From Cupriavidus basilensis (lineage in GTDB: Bacteria > Pseudomonadota > Gammaproteobacteria > Burkholderiales > Burkholderiaceae), in contig NZ_CP010536.1 in assembly GCF_000832305.1 (NCBI RefSeq), forward strand, positions 2,480,001-2,544,000: a stretch of 64,000 nt of DNA, read 5' to 3'. The position numbers and the translations under genes were made by a program. Numbering within the stretch: position 1 is the first letter of the stretch; every line of letters begins with the position of its first letter. Shown one piece after another: positions 24,163 to 30,354 of this stretch. Under the pieces are notes generated by a model. That model searched no databases, was not told where the DNA came from, and worked only from the letters and a program-made list of their open reading frames with translations.

Positions 24163-24819
24163 ATGAGCGAAGTAAAGAGGCTGCAATACGAGCCGATCAC
24201 CGGCTTACTGCCGCGCCCCGCAAGCGGCGGCGCTGACAAGCACATTGACTTTCCCGAACCTGATATGTCCGGGGGGCTGCCCTTGATGGGAGCGCTTTGG
24301 CAACGCAAGAGTACTCGGTCTTTCACAGAGGAAGCGTTAAGCACCCGGCAACTCGGCGACCTGCTGTGGGCCGCCGACGGGGTCAACCGGCAGGGCGGCG
24401 GGCGCACCGCACCTTCGCCTCATGGCTTGAACGAGATCGACATCTACGTGGCGCTGCCCCAAGGCCTGTATTGCTACGACACGGCCCATCACCGCCTTAT
24501 CCGCAAACGTGCGAGTGACATGCGCAACCTGACTGGATATCAGGACTTTGTCGGCCTCGCGCCGCTGGACTTGATCTTTGTCGCGAACTATGGCCGGATG
24601 ACCGGGCTAGTGCCACAGCAGCGCGGGGTATTCGCCGCAGTCAGCGCGGGCGCGATTGCGCAGAATGTCTATCTATATTGCGCCTCGGCGGGGCTGGGCA
24701 CGGTAGTACGCGGATGGCTGAACCACCGGGCGCTCGCTGAAGCCATGTCGCTGAACGAGGACGAGGTGCCGCTGCTAGCGCAGACCGTGGGCTTTCCCCT
24801 CGTTGCCGTGACACAGTAG
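24163..24819 (+). CDS. SagB-type nitroreductase family protein (second copy)
   Basis: A 218-residue paralogue of the protein at 1069-1674. It shares the RKSTRSF motif, the LLWAADGVNRQGGGRTAPS segment, NEIDIYVALPQGLYCYD, and the flavin-site helix GAIAQNVYLYCASAGLGTVV. FMN-dependent reduction of a small acceptor is expected; the natural substrate is unknown. It has an extra ~20 residues at the N-terminus compared with the first copy. It has its own FNR-type promoter and converges with the BON gene that follows. Confidence 0.87.
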   Translation: MSEVKRLQYEPITGLLPRPASGGADKHIDFPEPDMSGGLPLMGALWQRKSTRSFTEEALSTRQLGDLLWAADGVNRQGGGRTAPSPHGLNEIDIYVALPQGLYCYDTAHHRLIRKRASDMRNLTGYQDFVGLAPLDLIFVANYGRMTGLVPQQRGVFAAVSAGAIAQNVYLYCASAGLGTVVRGWLNHRALAEAMSLNEDEVPLLAQTVGFPLVAVTQ

Positions 24820-24926
24820 CGCAGTAGCCAGCCCAAACAACGCAGACTGCGCCGCGCGCCCGGCAATCGACAAGCATGCGAAGCGCCAAGCGCCGACGCC
24901 TTGCCGCCGGGCGAACATCTCAGGTC

Positions 24927-25580
24927 TCATAGACCCACCGTCATGCGGTCCACCACCTGCGTCACGCCGGGAGCGGACCATGCCGTCTCTCGGGCAGCAC
25001 GGATTTCGGCCCAGTTGCGCAGCGTGCCAGACAATGTGACGGTACCTCCGGCGACGGCGATGTTCAGGTGCGAAGCATCGGCGATCGCCTGGCGCGAAAG
25101 CGCATTGGTGATTCGCTTTGCGAGATCTGTCGGGACAACCGTCGGGCGCACGCTGACGCCGTTGGCAATGCTAGTAACACCCCGCACCCGCCGCACCATG
25201 TCGGCGGCGGCCGCGCGCTGGTAGCCGTGGTCCACCTCGCCCGTCAGCGTCACCGCGCCATGCTCTACCATCACCCTAATGGTGTCGGCGGGTATGGCGG
25301 CATTCCACATCAGCGCGTTTTCGATCCCACGCGCAATGTCGGCATCCGGCCGCTGCTCGTCGGGCGACAGGCGCACGTCGAGTTCGACCACCACCGCCCC
25401 CACGCCGAAAACACGCCGCACCGCTTCTTCCACCGCATGCTTTGCTGCGAAACTGTCAAGCTGACCACTCAAGGTCACCACGCCCTCGTTGACCTGAACG
25501 CCGATGCTCTCGGCGCGGATTTCGGGATCCCATTCCAACTCTTCGCAAACATCCTGCTTGAGCTGCGCATCGCTTTTCAT
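24927..25580 (-). CDS. Triple BON domain protein (second copy)
   Basis: A 217-residue protein with three BON domains, about residues 1-70, 75-147 and 150-217, and no signal peptide. It aligns along its length with the protein at 3799-4443 (same start pattern MKxDxQxKQDV and same end GVTxVxDxxT). Each domain carries the GGVVTLSG-type signature. It probably associates with membranes or polymers, by analogy to OsmY-like proteins. It lies 52 nt after the damaged universal stress gene and shares its FNR-type promoter. Confidence 0.87.
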   Translation of the reverse strand: MKSDAQLKQDVCEELEWDPEIRAESIGVQVNEGVVTLSGQLDSFAAKHAVEEAVRRVFGVGAVVVELDVRLSPDEQRPDADIARGIENALMWNAAIPADTIRVMVEHGAVTLTGEVDHGYQRAAAADMVRRVRGVTSIANGVSVRPTVVPTDLAKRITNALSRQAIADASHLNIAVAGGTVTLSGTLRNWAEIRAARETAWSAPGVTQVVDRMTVGL

Positions 25581-25632
25581 GGCGTTCTCCTGTCCGTCAA
25601 TTCGTGTTACCGCACCGGCAACGTGCCGGCAA

Positions 25633-26090
25633 TCAATGTGACATCAGCACCGGCACTGTCATGGTGTCCAGCAAAGTCTGTGTGACACCGCCCAGTACCA
25701 ACTCGCGCAGACGGCCTTGGCCGTACGCGCCCATTACCGCCAAATCGGCGCCGAAGTCTGCCGCGCGCGAGAGTAGTGTCTCGCCGATGGCAATGTCCGA
25801 TCCTTCCTGGCAGTATTCGATGTCCGCGTGGACGCCATGGCTTTCCAGTGCCGCCACGGCATGGCGCGGCAGGCCCGCATCCGGCCGTGCACCTGCGCCT
25901 TGCGCACAAAACACCTTGGCATGGCCGCCCATGGCCTCATGCAAAGCGCGCGTGGCTTCGCGCCCGCCGTTCCACGCCACCACGGCACGCGCCGGGCATG
26001 TCGGGCTGCGGCGAGGCAAGCTGCAGCCGCAAGGCGGTCCTGCGCGCGTAGGCTGGTGTCCATGTGAACCATGATGCTTGCGTAGTCCAT
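25633..26090 (-). pseudogene. Universal stress protein with internal deletion and frameshift
   Basis: The gene starts well at 26090 (MDYASIMVHMDTSLRAQDRL), the N-terminus of a two-domain Usp. About 25 codons later it jumps, in another frame, to VVAWNGGREATRALHEAM, which is the start of the second Usp domain, and continues to a normal end (VMGAYGQGRLRELVLGGVTQTLL, the ATP-loop region). Some 100 residues of the first domain are missing and the two parts are out of frame, so the product cannot be made as one chain unless there is a sequencing error. Confidence 0.7.
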
Positions 26091-26122
26091 GACATTCCTG
26101 TGCGGTTTGAACGCTTGCATCC

Positions 26123-26163
26123 AGTCTAAGAAACGCCCGGCAGCGGCTATTGACTCAGGTCAA
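26123..26163 (-). promoter_or_regulatory. FNR/ANR-type class II promoter for the usp-BON operon
   Basis: TTGAC-TCAG-GTCAA at 26150-26163 is a perfect inverted repeat and matches the FNR half-site at 8 of 10 positions. On the minus strand TAGACT (26128-26123) is centred 31 bp downstream. Transcription would start near 26115, about 25 nt before the usp start codon. Confidence 0.75.
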
Positions 26164-26167
26164 GGCA

Positions 26168-26430
26168 ATGACCCACGCGTACGCCGCCTTACGCCGGCTT
26201 GGCGCCAGCACGCTCTTCTGCCAAAGGCGCGTGCCCCAGCAAAACCGGCTGACAGCATTGCCTGACGAGTCCCTGCGCCTGGCGCACGTCCCCGTGCCAA
26301 GCCCCGGCCCAGGCGAAGTGCGTATCGCGGTGAGCACCTGCGGTGTCTGCCGCACCGACCTGCACATTGTCGACGGCGAACTCGCGCACCGGAAAGCCGC
26401 GCTCATTCCCGGACACGAAGTCGTCGGCAG
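26168..26430 (+). pseudogene. Zinc-dependent alcohol dehydrogenase, 5' fragment cut at an integration junction
   Basis: The frame reads PVPSPGPGEVRIAVSTCGVC, RTDLHIVDGEL and IPGHEVVGR, the N-terminal catalytic domain of a medium-chain alcohol dehydrogenase with its zinc-ligand Cys and the GHE motif. The sequence then changes abruptly to an AlpA-like remnant. No cofactor-binding domain is found anywhere in the window, so the 3' two thirds are gone. The N-terminal ~35 residues before the recognisable part are unusual, and the FNR box ends only 4 nt before the ATG. Confidence 0.75.
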
Positions 26431-26580
26431 ATCATTCCCCTGGCCGAAACGACGATCTATGAATTGGAGCGCCGCGTCGAGCTCCCTCACGCTCGAACCA
26501 GACGCCGCGTTGCGTCGTCCGGGACCTGGACGAGGTGCAAGCGTGGATCGAGGCACGCAAGCAGGCGTCTCGTAGCGTTC
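26431..26580 (+). pseudogene. AlpA-family phage regulator remnant
   Basis: The plus strand reads IIPLAETTIYELERR in one frame and, after a 1-nt shift, PRCVVRDLDEVQAWIEARKQ in the next. Together these are the helix-turn-helix and C-terminal helix of an AlpA-type excision regulator (T-IY-L---G-FP, then W---EV--W---R). The start is missing at the dehydrogenase junction. Such genes usually sit near the integrase of P4-like islands, as here. Confidence 0.65.
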
Positions 26581-27005
26581 AGCAGCGTCGTGCCGGTGCG
26601 GCGCAGCTCGTGCAGTGGCAGGCGCACCGCGCGCCTTCACCTTGCTGCAGAGGGCGCGTAGGTCATCGGCGGTGATTTCGTTGAGTAGCCGGTTCAGGAA
26701 GACCGGCAGGATGTCCCGATCGACGATGCTCTGACGCATCGTCTTCGTGCTGTCGGCCATGCGCGCACCCGCCAGCCATTTCTCGGTCATTTCCCCGAAG
26801 GTCTTGGCGGCGGTCAGCCGACGCTTCTCACGTTGCTTTTCCAGCGCGGGGGACTTGCCCTGGGCGACGGCCTTCTTGGTGTCGATCCGCTTTTCACGGG
26901 TCGGGGCCGGTTGGCCCGTAGCGGCCGGCGGTCAGCGTCTCGCGGCGCCGTTGAGACGGTAGTCGTAGGGCCGATGCGCTCCCCGATGCCGTCGCACGAG
27001 AACTG
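26577..27005 (-). pseudogene. Tyrosine integrase remnant, copy A
   Basis: Reading the minus strand from about 27005: the YDYRLNG and LTAGRYGP segments of an arm-binding domain, TREKRIDTKKAVAQGKSPAL, then MTEKWLAGARMADSTKTMRQ (core-binding domain) to CSKVKARGAP, after which a deletion joins LPLHELRRTGTTLLN, the HxxR catalytic segment. Frameshifts interrupt the start, and most of the catalytic domain is missing. It is the same family as copies B and C downstream and is about 95% identical to copy B over some 330 bp. Confidence 0.8.
26631..26968. repeat. Direct repeat with 28561-28900 (integrase copies A and B)
   Basis: The two segments, about 1.93 kb apart and in the same orientation, are nearly identical by eye. 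Recombination between them would remove the HicA-like cassette. Confidence 0.8.
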
Positions 27006-27110
27006 ACATCGAGCCGGTAGGCTGTGCGATCGCTGGTGTCCGAGTAAAATTCAGGACGCAGTTTGCGCATGAATTTTGATGGCGTCACCCCTTTCTTGTT
27101 CTCTTTCAGC
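27005..27110 (-). pseudogene. 5' fragment of an unidentified gene joined to integrase copy A
   Basis: The minus-strand frame reads EWLKENKKGVTPSKFMRKLR, then PEFYSDTSDRTAYRLD, and runs straight into integrase sequence. It looks like a genuine protein N-terminus, of the kind found in large island-borne hypothetical proteins, but I cannot name it. AAGAGG precedes an ATG near 27110 in a neighbouring frame. Confidence 0.45.
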
Positions 27111-27213
27111 CATTCATTGCCTCTTAAATACGAGTTCCGTCATCGTATACATGCGAAGAAAATGTTCGAATGTCGCCATGCACTTCCGCGCCAAGCGTAG
27201 ACCTCCACCGCCC

Positions 27214-27735
27214 CTAAACTAATGCTTCCAGCTCGTTGTAAGCCGAGCGCGGCAAGCGCCGTCCTTCCTTTGCCACATTCACCTGCAAGGCTATTCGCGC
27301 CACGTCCAACACGCCTTTGCCTAACGGATAGCTGCCCTTGGCCTGTAACCAGGTCAGCACGTCCGCTAGATGCCAGATCGACGCGCTACCCTCGTGCACC
27401 GGTGCAGGGAAACTGCCCGGATGCGAAAGCATCAGTTTGCGCATGTTCTGCCGTGACACGCCTATGATGTCGGCCACATCGGTCAGGCCGACCAAATCGG
27501 GCGCCACTTCGATCAGTCTGGCTGCCGGCACGGCGCGCCGCACGTCAACTAACGCGCTGCGCACGGCCGCGTCCGCATTGTCCGCCTCGCGGGTAAATTC
27601 CAGCGCGAGCCGCCCGGGCTGACCGATCCCGATCAGGGCATCATCGCAACCGGCCTCGCCCAAACGCTCGACCAACCCATCTGGATCACGATCGTCGTCG
27701 GCGAGCTGGTATTTCAAAGTGAAGATGTATTCCAT
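27214..27735 (-). CDS. HTH DNA-binding protein, probable antitoxin partner
   Basis: A 173-residue protein. Residues ~1-80 form an alpha/beta domain (EYIFTLKYQL, ALIGIGQPGRLALEFTREAD). Residues ~85-140 are a MerR/AlpA-like helix-turn-helix (GLTDVADIIGVSRQNMRKLM, then WHLADVLTWL). The C-terminus is helical. The start at 27735 is preceded by GAGGAG, which overlaps the last two Glu codons of the upstream gene, so translation of the two is linked. It probably binds the palindrome at 28045-28066 and neutralises the HicA-like protein; this pairing is inferred from gene layout. Confidence 0.7.
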   Translation of the reverse strand: MEYIFTLKYQLADDDRDPDGLVERLGEAGCDDALIGIGQPGRLALEFTREADNADAAVRSALVDVRRAVPAARLIEVAPDLVGLTDVADIIGVSRQNMRKLMLSHPGSFPAPVHEGSASIWHLADVLTWLQAKGSYPLGKGVLDVARIALQVNVAKEGRRLPRSAYNELEALV

Positions 27736-27739
27736 CGTG

Positions 27740-28015
27740 CTACTCCTCGACACCGTCGGCCGCATCCTGTTGCTTGCGGTGCGTAGTGCAGTTGTTCACG
27801 ACGCGCCGTAAGGCGCGTGCGTGGTTGCCGGGGTTCTTCGGCGTGCTCCATATCGACGTGATACAGAACTCGCCGCAGCGGCACTCCTCGTCGTTGTACG
27901 GACAATAAATCCGTCCCCAAGCGTGGCTACCGCCGACTTCGACGCGCCAGCCCTGTTCTTCGGCGTGCTTGAGAGCTTCCTCGACCTCTTTCTTCGGATG
28001 AGGGGAACGAGCCAT
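27740..28015 (-). CDS. HicA-like Cys-rich small protein, probable toxin
   Basis: A 91-residue protein. Helix EVEEALKHAEEQGWRV, then GGSHAWGRIYCP and a C-terminal helix NHARALRRVV follow the order of the HicA/YcfA double-stranded-RNA-binding fold, including the GSH motif that carries HicA's catalytic His. Unlike typical HicA it has a Cys cluster in the middle (CPYNDEECRCGEFC), which could bind zinc. The last ~15 residues are polar. It precedes its HTH partner by 4 nt. mRNA cleavage is the expected activity if it is a HicA relative; this has not been shown for the variant. Confidence 0.65.
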   Translation of the reverse strand: MARSPHPKKEVEEALKHAEEQGWRVEVGGSHAWGRIYCPYNDEECRCGEFCITSIWSTPKNPGNHARALRRVVNNCTTHRKQQDAADGVEE

Positions 28016-28026
28016 CAGTTATCTCC

Positions 28027-28066
28027 AGTATTGGGATGATTGGCTTGGTTGTCAAGTGACAACCAA
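28027..28066 (-). promoter_or_regulatory. Promoter and palindromic operator of the HicA-like cassette
   Basis: TTGGTTGTCA (28045-28054) and TGACAACCAA (28057-28066) form a perfect 22-bp palindrome with a 2-bp centre. On the minus strand it contains a consensus -35 TTGACA (28055-28050), and 17 bp downstream lies AATACT (28032-28027) as -10. A dimeric HTH protein bound here would block RNA polymerase, as in autoregulated toxin-antitoxin operons. The predicted start is almost at the first ATG, leaving a very short leader. Confidence 0.75.
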
Positions 28067-28077
28067 ACACCCGTTTC

Positions 28078-28327
28078 TGCGTCACCCGGTTCAGGGTCGC
28101 GTTCGACATGCAGCGGTCGGCGTCATAGCGTGACGGCAGCACGAACTTGGAGCCAGCGGCGCAGGTGTGGAGCGCCACGAAGATGTCGAGTGCCTGACGC
28201 GAAAGGTAGACCACGTGGGGGTTGCGCCCTTTCATCCGCCGCTTTGGGATCGTCCAGGTCGCAGTCTCGAAATCCACCTCATCCCAAGTGGCTTGGATTA
28301 GCTCGCTCTTGCGCGCCAGCGTCAGCA
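28078..28327. repeat. Direct repeat with 30701-30951 (integrase copies B and C)
   Basis: About 250 bp of integrase coding sequence in the same orientation, close to 88% identical by eye to the copy 2.6 kb to the right. The pair brackets the caspase fragment and the PIN cassette. Confidence 0.75.
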
Positions 28328-28560
28328 GAATCATGCGCAATGCAAGCCGGATGGTCGGATAGGTTGCCACCGATTCCATCTGCCGCGCCATCAGACGAAT
28401 CTCCAACGGCGACAAGGCGCGATCGTTCGGCACGAAGGTCGCAATCGAGGCGGCACCCACACCCTCCACCGGGTTGTCGACCTTCTCCCCGTGCAGGATG
28501 GCGAACGCATAAACCTGCTTCACGATGTCGCGGACGTGTACCGCAGTGGCAGGGGCACCG

Positions 28561-28900
28561 CGCGCCTTCACCTTGTTGCACAAGGCACGCAGGTCATCTG
28601 CGGTGATTTCGTTGAGTTGCCGGTTCTCGAAGGCCAGCAAGATGTCCCGATCGACGATGCTCTGACGCATCGCCTTCGTGCTGTCGGCCATGCGCGCACC
28701 CGCCAGCCATTTCTCGGTCATTTCCCCGAAGATCTTGGCGGCGGTCAGCCGACGGTTCTCACGTTGCTTTTCCAGCGCGGGGGACTTGCCCTGGGCGACG
28801 GCCTTCTTGGTGTCGATCCGCTTTTCACGGGTCAGGGCCGGTTGGCCCGTAGCGGCCGGCGGTCAGCGTCTCGCGGCGGCCGTTGAGACGGTAGTCGTAG
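28561..28900. repeat. Direct repeat with 26631-26968 (integrase copies B and A)
   Basis: Second member of the near-identical pair; both end in the same arm-domain sequence, after which different foreign gene fragments are attached. Confidence 0.8.
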
Positions 28901-28967
28901 CGAAAGGTGACGGTACCGGCAAGCGATACCGTCAGCCGACGGCATGAGAATAATCGCCCGCAAAGCC

Positions 28968-29111
28968 TTATAGGTATTGGCCAGCCAGGCCTTCGACGGT
29001 GTCGGTGAACAGCGCCCACAACGCCGTCGCATCGCGGCGGGCCCCACCCAGCTCGGGGATTGTCGCGTCGAGGTGTTTGTTGATGCCCACGAAAATTGCT
29101 TTGATCGTCAC
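28968..29111 (-). pseudogene. N-terminal fragment of a caspase-family (peptidase C14-like) protein
   Basis: A 47-codon frame with GTG start at 29111 and a good AGGGGG ribosome binding site. It reads VTIKAIFVGINKHLDATIPE, LGGARRDATALWALFTDTVE and then stops after LAGQYL. This matches the start of bacterial caspase-like proteins, where KALF-GIN-Y is the first strand and L-GA--DA--L...F is the helix that follows. The His/Cys dyad would lie beyond the break. Caspase-like proteins occur in anti-phage systems, so this is probably a scar of a defence gene. It is joined to integrase copy B. Confidence 0.65.
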
Positions 29112-29199
29112 GCTGCCCCCTAGCTTCCAGCTTGGTGGATGCCTTCCGGCAGGGATGCATCGATCGAGGGATTCTTGGTCATCCGTGTTTCTCGAAAGG

Positions 29200-29775
29200 T
29201 CAGAGAATGGAGCGGTAAGTAGCCAGCACCTTGGTGGTTTGAACCAAACCTTGGCGCAGCAAGATGTCGAGGTAGCGGTCCACCTCGATCGGCGGATTCC
29301 TCAGTTGGGCTCGCTGGCGCTGTGCGGCCGACACGACCGCGGCCGCGTCTAGGTTCAATAGGTTGTCCACGAACTCATCGGGATGCTGTGATTCGATGCC
29401 GTAGGGGGCCAGCATCTCTGCCGGGAAATCCCTCTGGTTGAAGGTCACGATCACGCTTGCCCCGCAGCGAATCGCCGCCGCCAACACATGGCGGTCGTCT
29501 GGATCGGGCAAGACCAGCCCGGCCACGAGTTCCTCATACCCCTCCACCAGGCCGTCAGGAATAGCGCGATCCATTAGATCGGATGTCCGGTCGACCTGCT
29601 CCCTGGTGAGATCGGGACGGTTGATCAGCAGGTTGCGCTTCCATTCCTCATGAATGGCCTGACTCCAGCGCGCCCGAAATCTTCCTGACAGGCCCAGCCA
29701 CATGAGGAAGTCCCGCAGCGGCGCGGGATAAAGAACGCACGCATCGTAGACAGCTGTGAAGGGGGAATGTCTCAT
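29200..29775 (-). CDS. PIN domain protein, probable toxin
   Basis: A 191-residue PIN-fold protein. Acidic residues expected for metal-dependent RNA cleavage are seen at AVYDACVLYP (first Asp), in the HEEWKRNL helix (Glu) and in LPDPDDRHVLAAAIRCGA (Asp pair), followed by VIVTFNQRDFP. The C-terminal ~50 residues are an extra helical extension. Its start overlaps the stop of the upstream HTH gene as ATGA, the usual antitoxin-toxin order. It probably cleaves RNA when its partner is lost; the target is unknown. Confidence 0.8.
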   Translation of the reverse strand: MRHSPFTAVYDACVLYPAPLRDFLMWLGLSGRFRARWSQAIHEEWKRNLLINRPDLTREQVDRTSDLMDRAIPDGLVEGYEELVAGLVLPDPDDRHVLAAAIRCGASVIVTFNQRDFPAEMLAPYGIESQHPDEFVDNLLNLDAAAVVSAAQRQRAQLRNPPIEVDRYLDILLRQGLVQTTKVLATYRSIL

Positions 29776-30239
29776 TCGTACCCCATTCCCAACTCCTGCG
29801 ACTGCTGGGCGAGTTCAGCCATCGCTTGCTCGCTGGCTTGCTCGCGCGCTTCCTTGTACTGCATCAGGTCGGCAAACCTCACCCTACGGTGTTTGCCGGT
29901 CCGATGAAACGCTAGCACCCCATCTTCCAGCAGTTTGACAAAATGGGGGCGGGATACGTTGAGCAAATCCGCCGCCTCTTGGGTCGTCAGTTCCGCATGG
30001 ACAGGCACAACCTTCACGGCGTTGCCATCGGCCAGTTCGGCCAGAATATCCACCAGCAAGCGCAGCGCCGAGGTAGGAAGCTCCACTTGGTGCGCTTGCT
30101 TCTGGTCATCGAAGATCTGGATGTGCTGCGTCTCAAATTGGGTGGCCAAGTAGGCCGCCAGGGCACGCTGACCCTGCACGGCCGCCTTCACCTCTCCCTC
30201 CGCGGGCAGGCTCATCTTGGATTGGGCAGTGGCGGTCAT
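29772..30239 (-). CDS. Excisionase-type HTH protein, probable antitoxin of the PIN cassette
   Basis: A 155-residue protein. Residues ~25-75 form a helical region, and residues ~85-135 carry an excisionase/MerR-like helix-turn-helix (LTTQEAADLLNVSRPHFVKL, then FHRTGKHRRVRFADLMQYKE). The C-terminal tail is Gln/Glu-rich and may wrap the toxin. The start at 30239 follows AGGAGG. It is coupled to the PIN gene by ATGA and lies directly below an AT-rich promoter with TTCGAA repeats, a likely binding site for itself. Confidence 0.78.
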   Translation of the reverse strand: MTATAQSKMSLPAEGEVKAAVQGQRALAAYLATQFETQHIQIFDDQKQAHQVELPTSALRLLVDILAELADGNAVKVVPVHAELTTQEAADLLNVSRPHFVKLLEDGVLAFHRTGKHRRVRFADLMQYKEAREQASEQAMAELAQQSQELGMGYE

Positions 30240-30269
30240 GATTCCTCCTGGGAAAAGGCGATTACGAGA

Positions 30270-30310
30270 CCATTTTATTCGAAATATTCGAAAAACGAAA
30301 TAATCGAAAC
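30270..30310 (-). promoter_or_regulatory. AT-rich promoter/operator of the PIN cassette
   Basis: TTCGAA-ATA-TTCGAA at 30278-30292 gives two self-complementary hexamers 9 bp apart, followed by related CGAAATAATCGAAA (30296-30309). The minus strand offers TAAAAT as a -10 next to these repeats. The 40-bp patch is far more AT-rich than anything around it. Autorepression by the HTH protein is inferred. Confidence 0.6.
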
Positions 30311-30354
30311 GCCGCTCACCGCCCCCTACCGGGAAAACTCGCTTCCTAGCAAGA

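Larger units (their letters stand above)
28045..28942 (-). pseudogene. Tyrosine integrase remnant, copy B (interrupted by the HicA-like cassette)
   Basis: The minus strand encodes FRYDYRLNGRRETLTAGRYG, then after a frameshift TREKRIDTKKAVAQGKSPAL, the core-binding domain from MTEKWLAGARMADSTKAMRQ, and the first part of the catalytic domain (LTLARKSELIQATWDEVDFE with the first catalytic Arg) to TLNRVTQ. There it stops matching and enters the operator of the HicA-like cassette. The rest of the catalytic domain (HxxR and Tyr) is absent. It is inactive. Confidence 0.8.
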
